Shown: positions 10,993 through 23,409 of the stretch, one piece after another
How positions within the stretch are numbered: the stretch's first letter is position 1
How the letters are laid out: the number at the start of each line of letters is the position of its first letter
Assembly: GCA_947179155.2 (NCBI GenBank)
Contig: OX359280.1
Span: 41,576,555 to 41,640,554, forward strand
Source of the DNA: Hedera helix
Taxonomy: Eukaryota > Streptophyta > Magnoliopsida > Apiales > Araliaceae
Length of the DNA: 64,000 bases
Reading direction: 5' to 3'
Notes under the pieces: model-generated
What the model was told of the DNA's origin: nothing
What the model saw: only the letters and a program-made list of their open reading frames with translations
Databases searched by the model: none
Made by a program: the position numbers and the translations under genes

Positions 10993-12444
10993 ATGGCTGG
11001 TAGTGAGGAACAACAACAATCAAATTTTAAGCACTTTTGTAGAATTTGTAGGAAAGATTTTATGTGTGGGAGAGCTCTAGGTGGACACATGAGAGCTCAT
11101 GGTATAAGGGATGAGAGTTGTAATATTGAAGATGAAGATCCGGCAAGCGATTGGGAAGATAAAGTTGGAGAAAGTGACCGGAATAGTAATAAGCGGATGT
11201 ACGCCTTAAGAACAAACCCTAATCGGCTAAAGAGTTGTCGAGTTTGTGAAAATTGTGGTAAGGAATTCTTGTCATGGAAATCTTTCCTTGAGCATGGAAA
11301 ATGTAGCTCCGAGGATGCCGAATCGCTGGTCTCCTCCCCAGGATCGGAAAACGAGGAAGAATACGGTGGACAAAGAGGGTGCGGATGGTCCAGAAGGAAG
11401 AGATCTTTTAGGGCTAAAGTTAGTAGTTTTTGTTCAATTTATCCATCAAGTGAGGACGAAGACCTCACCCTTGCGAGATGCCTAATGACATTATCGAATG
11501 CCAGGGTAGCTCCCTCTGACATGGAGTTAGAAGAATCATGTGCTTCTGCTAGTAAGGATGAGGAGCTAAGGAATCCTGTCACAGCATTCCTCGCTCCTCT
11601 AGCAAGACCTTTATCATTAGACAGGGCCAAAGGGGTTGAAAAAGGTTTGTTTGAATGTAAAGCATGCAAAAAAGTGTTTACCTCCCACCAAGCATTGGGA
11701 GGACATAGAGCTAGTCACAAGAAGGTTAAAGGATGTTTCGCAGCCCGAGGCAATCAATTTGATGATAGTCTAGCCGACGATGATGTCATCACAAACGAAG
11801 AATTCTTCCCTTCAAAATCAAACTCATCGTTTCACTATGATCACGGCCCTAGTGTACCATTAGACGGAGCGTCAAGGTGGAAATCAAAAGTCCATGAATG
11901 CTCCATTTGTCACAGGATTTTTTCATCAGGACAAGCCCTAGGAGGGCACAAAAGGTGCCATTGGCTCACCTCGAATTCGCCGGACACATCTTCACTTGTT
12001 ATGTACCACCATCAGTTTCATAAGCACAGTACTTATCAAAGACATTACCCTCAACACAACAAACCCGGCCCGCTTGATCTCAGCCTTCTGGCCTCGACGG
12101 AAGACATTGCCGGAATCCGGCAGGACCCACGGAACCCTATAAGCTTTGAGGTGTCCACGGAAATTAATCTACACACATGGGTGGATGTCGAACCGGAAGA
12201 TAAACATCATCTACACCACCACCACAAACAGCATCATCAAATTGATGATACGGATGAGAAGAATAACATAAAAAAGAGTGATATTGATATTGTTTCTATG
12301 CAAAATGTGGATGATGAAGCTGACAGCAAGGTGAAGTTAGCGAAGCTAAGTGAACTAAAGGACATGAACACCAATGAAAATTCTTCTCCATGGTTGCAGG
12401 TGGGGATTGGTTCAACAACTGGTGGTGGTGCGGCTAACCCATAA
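10993..12444 (+). CDS. Q-type C2H2 zinc-finger transcription repressor, ZAT-like, four fingers
   Basis: Intronless, 483 residues, typical of plant ZAT-class genes. Finger 1 is C16-C19..H32-H36 with RALGGH, finger 2 is a divergent C85-C88..H101-C104 without the QALGGH core, finger 3 is C222-C225..H238-H242 and finger 4 is C303-C306..H319-H323, both with QALGGH. The block YALRTNPNR before finger 2 is a hallmark of the subgroup related to Arabidopsis ZAT1/4/9 and their four-finger relatives. An LDLSL stretch at 361-365 fits an EAR repression motif. A His-rich run lies near residue 405. Such proteins are nuclear repressors in stress and developmental programmes; the targets of this one are unknown. 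The start is the first in-frame ATG after a CT-rich leader. A shorter paralogue lies 6.6 kb downstream on the same strand. The frame is intact. Confidence 0.93.
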   Translation: MAGSEEQQQSNFKHFCRICRKDFMCGRALGGHMRAHGIRDESCNIEDEDPASDWEDKVGESDRNSNKRMYALRTNPNRLKSCRVCENCGKEFLSWKSFLEHGKCSSEDAESLVSSPGSENEEEYGGQRGCGWSRRKRSFRAKVSSFCSIYPSSEDEDLTLARCLMTLSNARVAPSDMELEESCASASKDEELRNPVTAFLAPLARPLSLDRAKGVEKGLFECKACKKVFTSHQALGGHRASHKKVKGCFAARGNQFDDSLADDDVITNEEFFPSKSNSSFHYDHGPSVPLDGASRWKSKVHECSICHRIFSSGQALGGHKRCHWLTSNSPDTSSLVMYHHQFHKHSTYQRHYPQHNKPGPLDLSLLASTEDIAGIRQDPRNPISFEVSTEINLHTWVDVEPEDKHHLHHHHKQHHQIDDTDEKNNIKKSDIDIVSMQNVDDEADSKVKLAKLSELKDMNTNENSSPWLQVGIGSTTGGGAANP

Positions 12445-13577
12445 TTTACACTTTTTTATTTATATTTTTTTATGCAAATACATAGAATTAATACGGAGTA
12501 CAAAAACTGTAATTAAACATTCAACACGCACATAATATTCATTCATTAATCATGTGGATGGTATTTATCAGTCATTTGTTGTAAATTATTGTGAGTCTCC
12601 ATCTATATGCGACCCTTAATCCTATTCAAAGGGAAAATATTTTGAATAAAACACAAATTTTATTAGTATTCTTATATAGATGCTTGTAAAGGACAAACCG
12701 TAGTCGCCAGCCATATGTGACCCTTAATCCTACGGTTTTATTTTTATTTTTATTAAAATGTAAAATTGTACTATAATTTTATCCACTTTGTAGATACAAG
12801 ATATCTGACTTAATTACCTACAATATATCATAGCAAATATTTACCTAATTAATTAATAGTGCAAAATTATATTTTTGGGTCGCTTTAATTTGCACTATTA
12901 ATTATAACTTAAATGGTAAAGGTTTGCATTTTAGTCAAGTTTTTAATGGATTATTAATCTAATGAGAACAAATCTACTTGAATTAAATGATCATGATTGA
13001 TGTCAAAGACTATGATCAAAACCTCTAATTAACTATTCAAAATTCCAGACAAGGTCAAGGACACCAGCTTACATAAGCTCAAGTTAAGCTTGTATTTTAC
13101 TTTTTTGGTTTCTATTAGTTTTGCAGAAATAGGATAGAAATGATCAAGCTTCCTTATAAGTTGAAGTGAATGGTTGCCACAAATTTTCTCATTTTCAAAA
13201 CATTTGTGTTTCCAAGCTTCTCGTTATCATCCAAAAACATGTGTTTCTTGCTAAAACTGATAGTTTTAAAAACAATATGTTCTTGTTCTTTGTAATGGGT
13301 AATTTCTTTTTCAATCAACTGATTTGATTAGGTTCAGTTGGAGACTTTTTTTTTTAAGGGATTTTGTTTTGTATTAGTTTATAACTTGATGCTTTTCTTC
13401 TTTTCCTTTTTTTTTGAAAAAAAAGAAGAAGAGAACGAACCAAATTGTGTGTGTATATATATGTATATATATATATATCTTATCTTGTACTTTTCATTGT
13501 TAAGCATCATCAAGGAATTAGAAAATTTGAAAAGATTACTATAAGCATATTATAGGATTATTTTCAAAATATTCATG

Positions 13578-13579
<2 letters not shown>
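12445..13579. other. Spacer downstream of the first zinc-finger gene
   Basis: 3' UTR and AT-rich spacer. Two related segments, GTGAGTCTCCATCTATATGCGACCC near 12590 and the similar CCAGCCATATGTGACCCTTAATCC near 12708, form a diverged direct repeat. The open frame at 13338-13544 is low complexity with no recognisable product. Confidence 0.5.

Positions 13580-13636
<57 letters not shown>
13580..13636. repeat. (TA)n microsatellite
   Basis: About 28 TA units directly at the left border of the large foldback element. Confidence 0.95.
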
Positions 13637-13642
<6 letters not shown>

Positions 13643-13644
13643 GG

Positions 13645-15730
13645 GGAATGATCCATAGCAAGCATTTGCTATGGACACTATTCCAGCAAATTCATCTTGA
13701 ACCGTTGAAATAATAATTTTAATGGATGAGATGGGAAACCACCCGCTAACTAAGATAACGGGTAGGACAAAAAAAAAAATAATTCTCAGTCCACCCGCTA
13801 TCTTAGATGACGGGTGGGAGGAGATTTTTTTTTTTTTAACTCATGTTAAAGTGGCTTTAAAAAAAATAAAATAAATTCTCCTCCCACCCGTTAACTTAGT
13901 TAGCGGGTGGAGAGAAATAAATTTTTTTTTTTTACATTAAAAAAAATTGATTTCTCTTCACCCGCTAACTAAGTTAACGGGTGGGAGAAGATTTTTTTTT
14001 TTTTAAAGTCACTTTAACATGAATAAAAAAAACAAAAAAATAAATAATAATAATTTAGCTCCCACCCGCTAACTTAGGTGACGGGTGGGAGGAGATTTTT
14101 ATTTTTTTTTATTTTTAAAGTCACTTTAAAATGAATAAAAAAAAATAAAAAAATAATAATAATAATTTAGCTCCCACCCGCTAACTTAGGTGACGGGTGG
14201 GAGGAGAATTTTTTTTTTTTTTAAAGTTACTTTAATATGAATAAAAAAAACAAAATAATAATAATAATAATTTAGCTCCCACCCGCTAACTTAGGTGACG
14301 GGTGGGAGGAGAATTTTTTTTTCCAAGCATGAATACACAGTACATGCATGCAAGAATATAATCAATAGAAGCATAGATAAATTGATAAATATTATTATTA
14401 TATTATTTTATATAATAATAAATATAATTTATAAATATAATCAATATAAATAAATTTTTTTTTCACATTAACTAAAAAAAAAATAAAAAAAAAAAATTTT
14501 CTTCCCCCACCCGTTAGCTATGTTACCGGGTGGAGAGGGAAATTTTTTATTTTTTTTCACATTAACTAAAAAAAAAAAAAAAAAAAAATCTTTCTCCACC
14601 CGTTAGCTATGTTGCCGGGTGGAGAGGGAATTTTTTTTTTTTTTTTTTTTTTCACATTAACTCTCATTAACTAAAAAAAAAAAAAAAAATCTTCCTCCAC
14701 CCGTTAACTATGTTGCCAGGTGGAGGGAATTTTTTTTTTTCTTTTCACATTAACTAAGTTTATAAAAAAAAAAAAAAAAAAAATCTTCCTCCATCCGTTA
14801 GCTATGTTGCCGGGTGGAGAGAAGTTTTTTTTATTTTTTTTCACACTAACTACGTTAAAAAAAAAACAAATTTCTTCCTCCACCCGTTAGCTATGTTGCC
14901 GGGTGGAGAGAAAAAAATTTTTATTTTTTTTTTCACATTAAGTAAGATGAAAAAAAAAAAATTCTTAATTAATTAGTTGGAAATTGTTGTGTTGTGTTGT
15001 TACATGCATGTGTTGTGTATGCTAATTCTTGCATGCATGTACTGTGTATTCATGCTTGAAAAAAAAAATTCTCCTCCCACCCGTCACCTAAGTTAGCGGG
15101 TGGGAGCTAAATTATTATTATTATTTTTTTGTTTTTTTTATTCATATTAAAGTGACTTTAAAAAAAAAAAAAATTCTCCTCCCACCCGTCACCTAAGTTA
15201 GCGGGTGGGAGCTAAATTATTATTATTATTATTTTTTTTTTTTATTCATGTTAAAGTGACTTTAAAAAAAAAAAAAAATCTCCTCCCACCCGTCACCTAA
15301 GTTAGCGGGTGGGGGCTAAATTATTATTATTTATTTTTTTGTTTTTTTATTCATGTTAAAGTGACTTTAAAAAAAAAAAATCTTCTCTCACCCGTTAACT
15401 TAGTTAGCGGATGGAGAGAAATCAATTTTTTTTTTAATGTAAAAAAAAAAATTTATTTCTCTCCACCCGCTAACTAAGTTAACGGGTGAGAGGAGAATTT
15501 ATTTATTTTTTCTCAAAGCCACTTTAACATGAGTTAAAAAAAATAAAAAATCTCCTCCCACCCGTTATCTAAGATAGCGGGTGGACTGAGAATTTATTTT
15601 TTTTGTCCTACCCGTTATCTTAGATAGCGGGTGGTTTCCCATCTCATCCATTAAAATTATTATTTCAACGGTTCAAGATGAATTTGCTGGAATAGTATCC
15701 ATAACAAACGTTTGCTATTGATCATTCCCA
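13645..15730. mobile_element. 2.1-kb nested foldback element with 19 palindromic cores
   Basis: The outer ends GGAATGATCCATAGCAA and, reverse-complemented, GGGAATGATCAATAGCAA open two arms (about 13645-14353 and 15024-15730) that are near-identical inverted copies over some 700 bp, including the shared inner edge AAGCATGAATACACAGTACA. Each arm has seven copies of an imperfect palindromic core of the form CCACCCGCTAAC..GTTAACGGGTGG. The spacer has five more cores (about 14506, 14596, 14697, 14790, 14880) all in one orientation with GTTAGCTATGTTGCCGGGTGG. Cores are separated by poly-A/poly-T and by TTAAAGT(G/C)ACTTTAA-like pieces. No coding sequence. Flanks TTAATAAGG (13636-13644) and TTAATAAAGG (15733-15742) may be a degraded target duplication. 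The class is uncertain; a foldback or Mutator-like non-autonomous element fits best. Confidence 0.8.
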
Positions 15731-18700
15731 TTTTAATAAAGGTCAATTATGTAAGTTGAGCTTCTCACGTAAAAGATTTCCTCCTTTTCCTCTTATTTTC
15801 CCTCAACTTTCAAAAGAAGGAAACATAGTCGGCCTAGAAATAGATGGAAAGGAAAGCATCCTTCTACCCGTCTTAAAACTGTACGTAGTCAAAGTTCTTT
15901 AAATTAATTTATTTGAGAACTGATTTTTTTTTTTTTTTTTTATCAATATTAATCTCAAGTGCACAACATCTCACACTTATATGCTGCACTTAATTAAATC
16001 CTTATTCAGACAATTTGTTGATATATATTCTTTTAATTAGCAATTGCGTATATATAGTTTTGGAAATTAATAGTCAAAATTACATTTAAAGTAACACGTT
16101 GGGTATGTGAAGTGAGGGTATGTTCAAAAGAGTCCTAAACAACAGGCAAATTAAAAGAATTACTATATGTAGCTTCTAAGAATTTTATTTTTTTTTAAAA
16201 AAACAGATAATATATACTACTCGGCCCTTAAAATTCTTCAATTAACTTAATTTGGACCATTGAACTTCAGCTATAGTTATAAATCAACTCATGCTCCTGT
16301 GCAAAACACGAGTTTTAATATAAAATATTTGTATTGTTTATATTTTTTATATTATATTAATTATAATAAATAATAATAGATTAATATTATGTACAATAAT
16401 TTTTTTTTAAAATATATTATTTAACTAATAACGTATAACTATTTAATTATTGATGAAAAACTAAATAAATTTAAAAATCTACAATAAAGAACAACAACTA
16501 AATTAAAAAATATATGAGTTTAAGACATAGTGGTAAGTAGATAATTATAACAATAGGAATGTACATGATTTTTTTTTAAATCAATTAAAAGATACAAAAA
16601 ATAGTTTCTTTTTTAAAATTTTAGTGGTAAAAGACCATTCCTTAATTATATATTTAGATATATTCATTTATTATCAAGGCACCTGAAATTCGATATTGGG
16701 TTGACTAGATCAAGTTAAAGCTGGAACAAAGTCCCAAACATATAGGGTGCACATAGATATCTTGGTACGATACAACATTTTCGCATAGATATTTTTATTT
16801 AAATTAGCTTCGGGCTGAAATATCTTAAATTAAATTTTAATTTGGATACAAGCGTACAAAGAGAATTGATTTTGACTGTTGATAACCATATTTGAATATA
16901 ATTTTTTAGAATTTTATTATTCTCTCCGTTTAAACATATAACAAAGCCAAGTGATTTTTTATATTTTAAAACGTCGTCGTAATACTATTCTTGGAGGGAG
17001 GCTCGTTAAGTCATTGCCCTAAAAGGTCAATTTCCTCATCAATTTTAAAACCAACATTTTGACATCATTTAACCTAAAGTCAAAACTAGGATCCTCCTTC
17101 CAAGCCCCGGACTAAATGACCTATTTTGGTGTATGGACTCAAAGAGGGAATCATTTTCTTGATAGCCAAGTTCTGGTCCCAACTACTTTTAACAATACGA
17201 GGGCTTACCACTAGTCACTTTAGACAATATAAGGGTTTGTTTGGTACTTAAGAATACAATCATTATTTGTCTAGGGGTTCCAAATTACAATATCTACTAG
17301 AAAAATAATATATATTACGAATTTATCATGTACTTAATTTTTTTTGTCAAACAATTGCGTGGATAATTAATTATTAGGAAGTATAATATATTACGAATAT
17401 TTATATTAATTTTATAATTGTCAATTATATAAATAAGTATTAACAATAACTTATGTGGAGGGATATGTAAGAAGTGGAGTTTTTTTTTTATAATTTTATC
17501 TAATTTCGTATATTGATATATTTTGTAATTGATAATTCGACACAGATTTATCGCAACACATAGTAAGACTCAATTATTAGTGATAATTATTTTAATCAAA
17601 TATGACCAAACTTTATAATTATATCTAAATATTGATATACGTCGCAATTATAATTTTACAGAAAAAAAATTTAGTACGTAAAAAGAATTTGGCTTTTAAA
17701 TTTGTCTATCTAAATTACGCGTGTTGGGTACTTGGAGGCAAAGCCTGAGATTGACGATACGACTGACTGGGTCTTGAATTGCCCTAGCAAAACGGCATTT
17801 ACTCACTCCCTCACTTCCCAACAAATTTCCAATCTCAAAGGGAACGAGTTTAGCTCCTTCCTACTCATTTCACACCCTTCATTCTCTTTAGACATTTCAA
17901 AACTTGATCCAAAATCAATGGAAACATTTCCTACAAATCCATCACTTATTTCACATTTAATTATCCATCTCCCAATTACTTATTAAAAAAATAAATAAAT
18001 AATCACTTTTTATATAAATATTGAAAAAATTAATGTTAAGGTCATAACTATAATTACATTTACTCCAACAAAATGTTAATTAATCTTCTCTTAATTATGG
18101 ATAATTACATTTACTCCAACAAAACTACTATTTTGTTGACCTAATTCAAGCAACTGTTCTGTAGTCCGAAAAATTATTCTATACTCTTAGAGCAAGTGAA
18201 TAGTATGTTCCTTCCCTCTCACATACATGTAGACTCCATCTCAAGCCGACCTCACAAATATTTGAGAGAAAAATATACTATTCATTTACATCAGGAGCGT
18301 GTGTGGTCCTCACTAGTGTACTATTGTGACCACCACCTTCATTTTTATTGGACGAAATGACTCGTAAGGTCACAGCGACGTGAAATTAACCATGTGTGAC
18401 AGTTCTTTAAGCCTAGTTTGGGTCTCCGGTTCACGTGGTAGTTTATTGTGCTTCATCGTTGCAACAAACCCAACAGTTTCAATCCATCTATGCTTATTGT
18501 GTTTCTCCAAAATTTCCCAATTTACCCTTCTCTAATTCCAAAAATATTGACTTTTAAGTTTAAAAAATAAGCAAGTTTCACAAACCCAATCCTGAAAATA
18601 AGGTCGTATGATAAAGATTAAGCATATTTTTTATTTTAACATTTAATTTCAGCCTTAATTACCGAAAATGAAAGAGCGTTCATGAAGGGTATTTTAGAAA

Positions 18701-18900
18701 ATAAAAAGATAGAATCGGAAATAAGTGCCGAAACGGGCAATGGTCGCATGTTACATGTCTCTCTTTCCGCCTTCAGGCCTACGGCTCTCTTTAATTAAGC
18801 TTGCAATTAATTCCTTTTTGACGTTTTGATGAAAATTACTCCAAATGAAATCAAAATATTTTAATTTTAAAAAAAGTTTTTTTTTCTACTTTAAATATAA
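15731..18900. other. Gene-free spacer between foldback element and second zinc-finger gene
   Basis: AT-rich and without recognisable genes. The open frame at 17732-17986 has no ATG start and no recognisable domain. No clear inverted repeat stands out. The last 200 bases lead into the promoter of the gene at 19044. Confidence 0.5.
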
Positions 18901-19043
18901 AACTAAAAACTCCTAATTGTATATATCTGTTGGTGGAGAAATTGCTTGTCAACTACTCCTTTTAGTTTCCACCCTCTTTAAACTTCTACTACAGAGCTCT
19001 CACAGCCATTTTAGAGGGAGAAAAGGGTTATAATTTGTGGGTA

Positions 19044-20153
19044 ATGGAGAAATATAAGTGTAAGATTTGCTATAAGAATTTTGCTAATGGTAGAGCTTTA
19101 GGTGGGCATATGAGATCTCATATGCTTAATCTTTATGTTCCACCAAAAACAGAGCAACTCGGTCAGGAAACCGAGCCAACTCAGTCTTCATCAGATGAAG
19201 TAGAAGATAAAGGGGTGTTGATTTATGGGTTGAGAGATAATCCCAAGAAGAGTATTCGCATGGTAGATCCTGAATTCTCTTTTACCGCTGCAACTTGTTC
19301 CGTTGTTCTCGATCAGGATTGGCAGAGTGAAACAGAGTCATTAAAAAACCATCAGATTGTTGGGAGAAGATCGAAAAGGATTCGGAAATCTGGGATTTCG
19401 GACAACCATTCTGTTCACAATCATGGTAATTATGAATGTTTGGAAGAAAATTTGAAGAAACCCAAGTTGATAAATGAGAAAATTAGAAATAATTTGGAGG
19501 CAGAGCCAGTGAGTTCAATTTCAGATACCACAACAGAGGAAGATGTTGCTTATTGTTTGATAATGCTATCAAGGGACAAATGGAGGAGAGAGAAAAATGA
19601 AGAACAAGAATTTGAAGAAAAATATATTGATGTCCAGTATGATCCTAACGACGACGATTCTGATGAGGAAGAGGGGATTAAAGCTAGTAAAATTGCTACT
19701 TGGGGTAGAGCTAAGTATAGATGTGAAACTTGTGATAAAGTTTTTAGATCTTATCAAGCGTTAGGGGGGCACAGAACAAGTCACAAGAAGATTAAGATTA
19801 AATTGATGAATACTCGGGAACAAATATCCATGGCGGAGAAAAATGCAGGAGCTTCAACAATGGTGTTGGAGGAGAAAAGACATGAATGCCCTGTTTGTTT
19901 TAGAGATTTTGCATCTGGGCAAGCTCTTGGTGGGCACAAGAGAACACATGCTATTGGTTCTTCTTCATCAGCAGCCGCTAATAACAAAAGTGCTAGTACT
20001 AGCACAAATTCAGCTAAACCATTTGCCAGAAATGGTGAAAGGACTTTGATTGATCTTAATCTTCCTGCTCCAATTGATGATGACGACGAGTTTAGCCAAA
20101 TTGAGCTTTCTGCTGTTTCTGATGCTGAATTTGTTCACCCCGTGAAGAGATGA
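19044..20153 (+). CDS. Q-type C2H2 zinc-finger transcription repressor, ZAT4/ZAT9-like, three fingers
   Basis: Intronless, 369 residues from the ATG at 19044; an in-frame TTG nine bases upstream is not used as a start. Finger 1 begins almost at the N-terminus (C6-C9..H22-H26, RALGGH), finger 2 is C227-C230..H243-H247 and finger 3 is C282-C285..H298-H302, both QALGGH. YGLRDNPKKS follows finger 1, an acidic run (DPNDDDSDEEEG) precedes finger 2, and a DLNLP EAR motif lies at 337-341 near the C-terminus. This is the layout of Arabidopsis ZAT4/ZAT9-type repressors that recruit TOPLESS-like co-repressors through the EAR motif; direct function here is inferred. It shares fingers and the YxLRxNP box with the gene at 10993 but lacks that gene's divergent finger. 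No lesion is seen. Confidence 0.94.
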   Translation: MEKYKCKICYKNFANGRALGGHMRSHMLNLYVPPKTEQLGQETEPTQSSSDEVEDKGVLIYGLRDNPKKSIRMVDPEFSFTAATCSVVLDQDWQSETESLKNHQIVGRRSKRIRKSGISDNHSVHNHGNYECLEENLKKPKLINEKIRNNLEAEPVSSISDTTTEEDVAYCLIMLSRDKWRREKNEEQEFEEKYIDVQYDPNDDDSDEEEGIKASKIATWGRAKYRCETCDKVFRSYQALGGHRTSHKKIKIKLMNTREQISMAEKNAGASTMVLEEKRHECPVCFRDFASGQALGGHKRTHAIGSSSSAAANNKSASTSTNSAKPFARNGERTLIDLNLPAPIDDDDEFSQIELSAVSDAEFVHPVKR

Positions 20154-22900
20154 ACTTCCAATTTTCTGCTCAAAAAGTATTGATTCAAAGAGGTAAAATT
20201 TTGTTGTTTTTATTTTTTAAATCACATCTATGGATTCAAAGTTCTATCAAGATGTTAATTTGGGTGATTGATCAAGTGGGTTTCTCCAAATTTTCATTCA
20301 TAATCTGACAGTATTTGATATCTTAGAATTATAGTATTATGTTATTTAAACAGCTGATATAGAATCATCTTTTAATGGAGAAATCAGAGCAATTTATTTC
20401 AGTTCATTTTATTGCCAAATTTATGAGTTTTGGTTGAAACATTGAAGCATTGTGCTTGATGGGTTCAGTGACAAGTGTACAGTTGATGAAGTGTTTGTGT
20501 GTGTGTTTTATATATATATTTTTTATTTAGGTTATACAGTTGGTGAAGTTGAACTGCTGTATCTGCTGCTGCTCAGCCCTGCTCTGCTAATAATCTCTCC
20601 CCTCGTTCTTTCTTTGTTAGCTACAGAGTTGCGTATCTGAATATACACACACAGACGAGCACAAATTAGAAAGGGAGTGATTCCCCTCTCCTCATGGTGC
20701 CCGAGTGATAATACATATTTTATGGTATTCATAAAGTCGGATTCGATATTGACAAAGTTAAGATTGTTAAAATTCCTTTAAACTAGTAGAAAATAGGAAA
20801 GAAAGTGATTCCATTCCTTAATAAACTTACCTTTTTTACCTTTGAATTTTGTTTTTGTCTTTTCCTTGGAAAATTTGAAAAAGCTGAGAGAAAGTGTCAA
20901 AATCCTTCGTTTTAACGAGGGAACATTGTTTGTTTGGTTTGGCATCACCAGCTCATGCAGACCTATGAAATTGTAAAGAAAAACTTTGTCAATGCATAAT
21001 AAATAGCGTAGCGTATTTTAAGAGGTGCTCAAGTCTTCTTTTTCCCCTCCAAAATCACTTTAGGTTACTCATTTAGTGTATGTTTGACTGCACAACATTT
21101 GAAGCGTTAAAATTTGGCGTATATTAAAAAATTATGGTCATACGTTCACAAATAGTTTAATTATTTTAAATACAATTTATTTAAACACTCAAACGTAATA
21201 TAATAATATGATATATTTAAAGATCGAAATGCTATCATCGTAAACGCTAATTAGTTACCGAACAAAACGTTAATATGATATACTTAAATTTTATTCTAGC
21301 GTATAGAACAAATTGGCAGAAACTAGTTGGTCAGGTTGACTAAGATGAGTTTGTTTTTATTAGGGATGCATTAATTTATAAGTAAATTAATGCTTATTTG
21401 TCCTTTTTTTGGTTTTATTTTCTGTTAATACGTACATGAATTAATAAATTGAGGTTACATTATAGAGGGACAGATATATTGTGAAAGTTAATGATGTAAT
21501 TAAGGTATTGAAACGAATATGTATTGAACGATTTCTATTTGTAATAAATAAATGGCATGCGGAAATCAATTTTTTAATTATATTAAGAAGGTAGGTGTAT
21601 AAGATAATCAAAGAGATCCATTAATAAGCTGGAAAAATCTTCTCACATGGAACCTGTATGACCTTAATCAAAGTGATCATTAACTGCTTTTAGAGTCCCC
21701 TTTAAACACAATACTTATAGTAAAGAAATATGACCTTAATGGCTTAATTATATAGTCCTTTCGTTCTTTTTTATTTGTCATTTTAAAGGATAATTTTTTT
21801 TTTTTTTATTTGTCATTTGTAGATTTTAAGAAAATATTAATAACTTAATTTTTTATATTACCCCTGCATTAAATACGAACTTGTTTTTCTTTCATCTTTG
21901 CCCATGAATTTTAGAGTTAAGGGTAATATTGAGATTTTATGACTATTTTGGCCAATCAAACAAAACATTAATTACATTCGTCAAGTAAAAAAGATTGGAG
22001 AGAGTAAATGTTATGAAAACTTAATTCCAATAATTGTAAATAGAATAACTTGTGTGTTCATGCATTATACACCTTGAACTGATTTAAACATCGTTTCATC
22101 TTTAATTAAAGGATGAATCTGGTGAGTTGACTAGATCTTATGGCCAAGTTAAAGACCTTCTGGAAATTCCATTCATTGAAAGAATTTACTTAATAGTTTG
22201 GCAGCCTACACAATTAAAGAAATAGAAATGTATTTCCTTTGTGAGATTCTTTGCTTGAGGCCAAAATTAAAACTCTCTCCATAATGCCTAATTAATATGA
22301 TTTCATACAAAGGAAAATCAAATGGAAAAGAAAAGAAAAGAAAACGTGTAAGAATATGCCACGCACCCATATAATGTGTAAAAATATATTGTAGCTATAA
22401 TGTGTGAGAGATAATAAAGCATGCATAAGTACTCAAAATTTACGTGAAGCCATAATAAGGCAAGTGATAATCCTTGTGCCCCCAAACTCGTTGAGCATAT
22501 AGTTCTTAGATATATGTAGATTCATATGCGTGATCAAAATTTATGTTTAATCATGAGTTTAATATAACGCGTATTTAAATAAATTTACGATAAAAAGAAA
22601 ATATCAATTTGATATAATTTTAAGCGCCTTTTATTCTTTACAAATTAAAAGTGGAAATGTCCTCTTTAAGACAAACTATTTTTTTCCATGGGTATTACAA
22701 GACATGCCATGCCATGCTTCATAGTCCTATTATTCTTCAATATATTATAATGCTTGTGAACTTTAATGGTGATCTAATCAGCCAAAAGAATACATTAATT
22801 ACCAAACTGTAAGAATGCTATTGATGGTGGGACAAGGTATATACGTTGGTGGTTGGCTGGCCAGCCTTTATGGTCGGGCTGAGTCGGTGGATCGGTTCTT
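20154..22900. other. 3' UTR and gene-free spacer
   Basis: The first few hundred bases are probably the 3' UTR of the zinc-finger gene. Beyond about 20750 the sequence is AT-rich with no recognisable gene. The open frames at 20452-20640 and 20532-20732 overlap on opposite strands and carry no domain. Confidence 0.5.
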
Positions 22901-23015
22901 GTTCCATTCACAAAATCAAAGGCTTTGTGAGAGTGAGCACCACTTCGAATTCTCTCACACCAACTGATGATGGGTAGAAGGATTTTTTTTCCTTCTTTTT
23001 TTATTGTAAAATTGT

Positions 23016-23020
<5 letters not shown>

Positions 23021-23063
<43 letters not shown>

Positions 23064-23105
23064 AAGTATATATATATAAAAATAGAGAGAGAGAGAGAGA
23101 GAGAA
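23021..23105. repeat. (CT)n and (GA)n microsatellites facing each other
   Basis: About 20 TC units (23021-23061), a 20-base TA-rich bridge, and about 10 GA units (to 23105). The two runs are complementary, so the segment can fold into a hairpin. Confidence 0.9.
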
Positions 23106-23409
23106 AGGGAGAGTCGATTCACAGCAAACGATTGCTATAAACTTTTCAGTGACCACCAAATGTTGAGCATTCATTAAAAAATCTACAAGCAAGAATAAAA
23201 AAATAAAGACTAGATCAGCTTTCGTAACACGGTGTTTTTCACCAATTTAACTATTGCAACATAGTGTTATGAAAGGAGAAAACAATATTATTTTGAATTA
23301 ATAGAAAAGCAATTTTTTCACGGCCAAAGAGTGTTGGTGTACTTAATTAAGCTATTTCGCAATACATTGCGAGATCTGGTGGCCAGTTAAGCTTTATATG
23401 TACCTAGTT

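Noticed and set aside
14500..14910. Regularly spaced near-identical short repeats that look CRISPR-like
   Set aside because: The intervening sequences are A/T homopolymers rather than unique spacers, the cores are part of a larger inverted repeat, and the genome is a plant nuclear one.
17732..17986. 84-codon open frame upstream of the second zinc-finger gene
   Set aside because: It starts at TTG, has no recognisable domain, no splice context and AT-rich surroundings.
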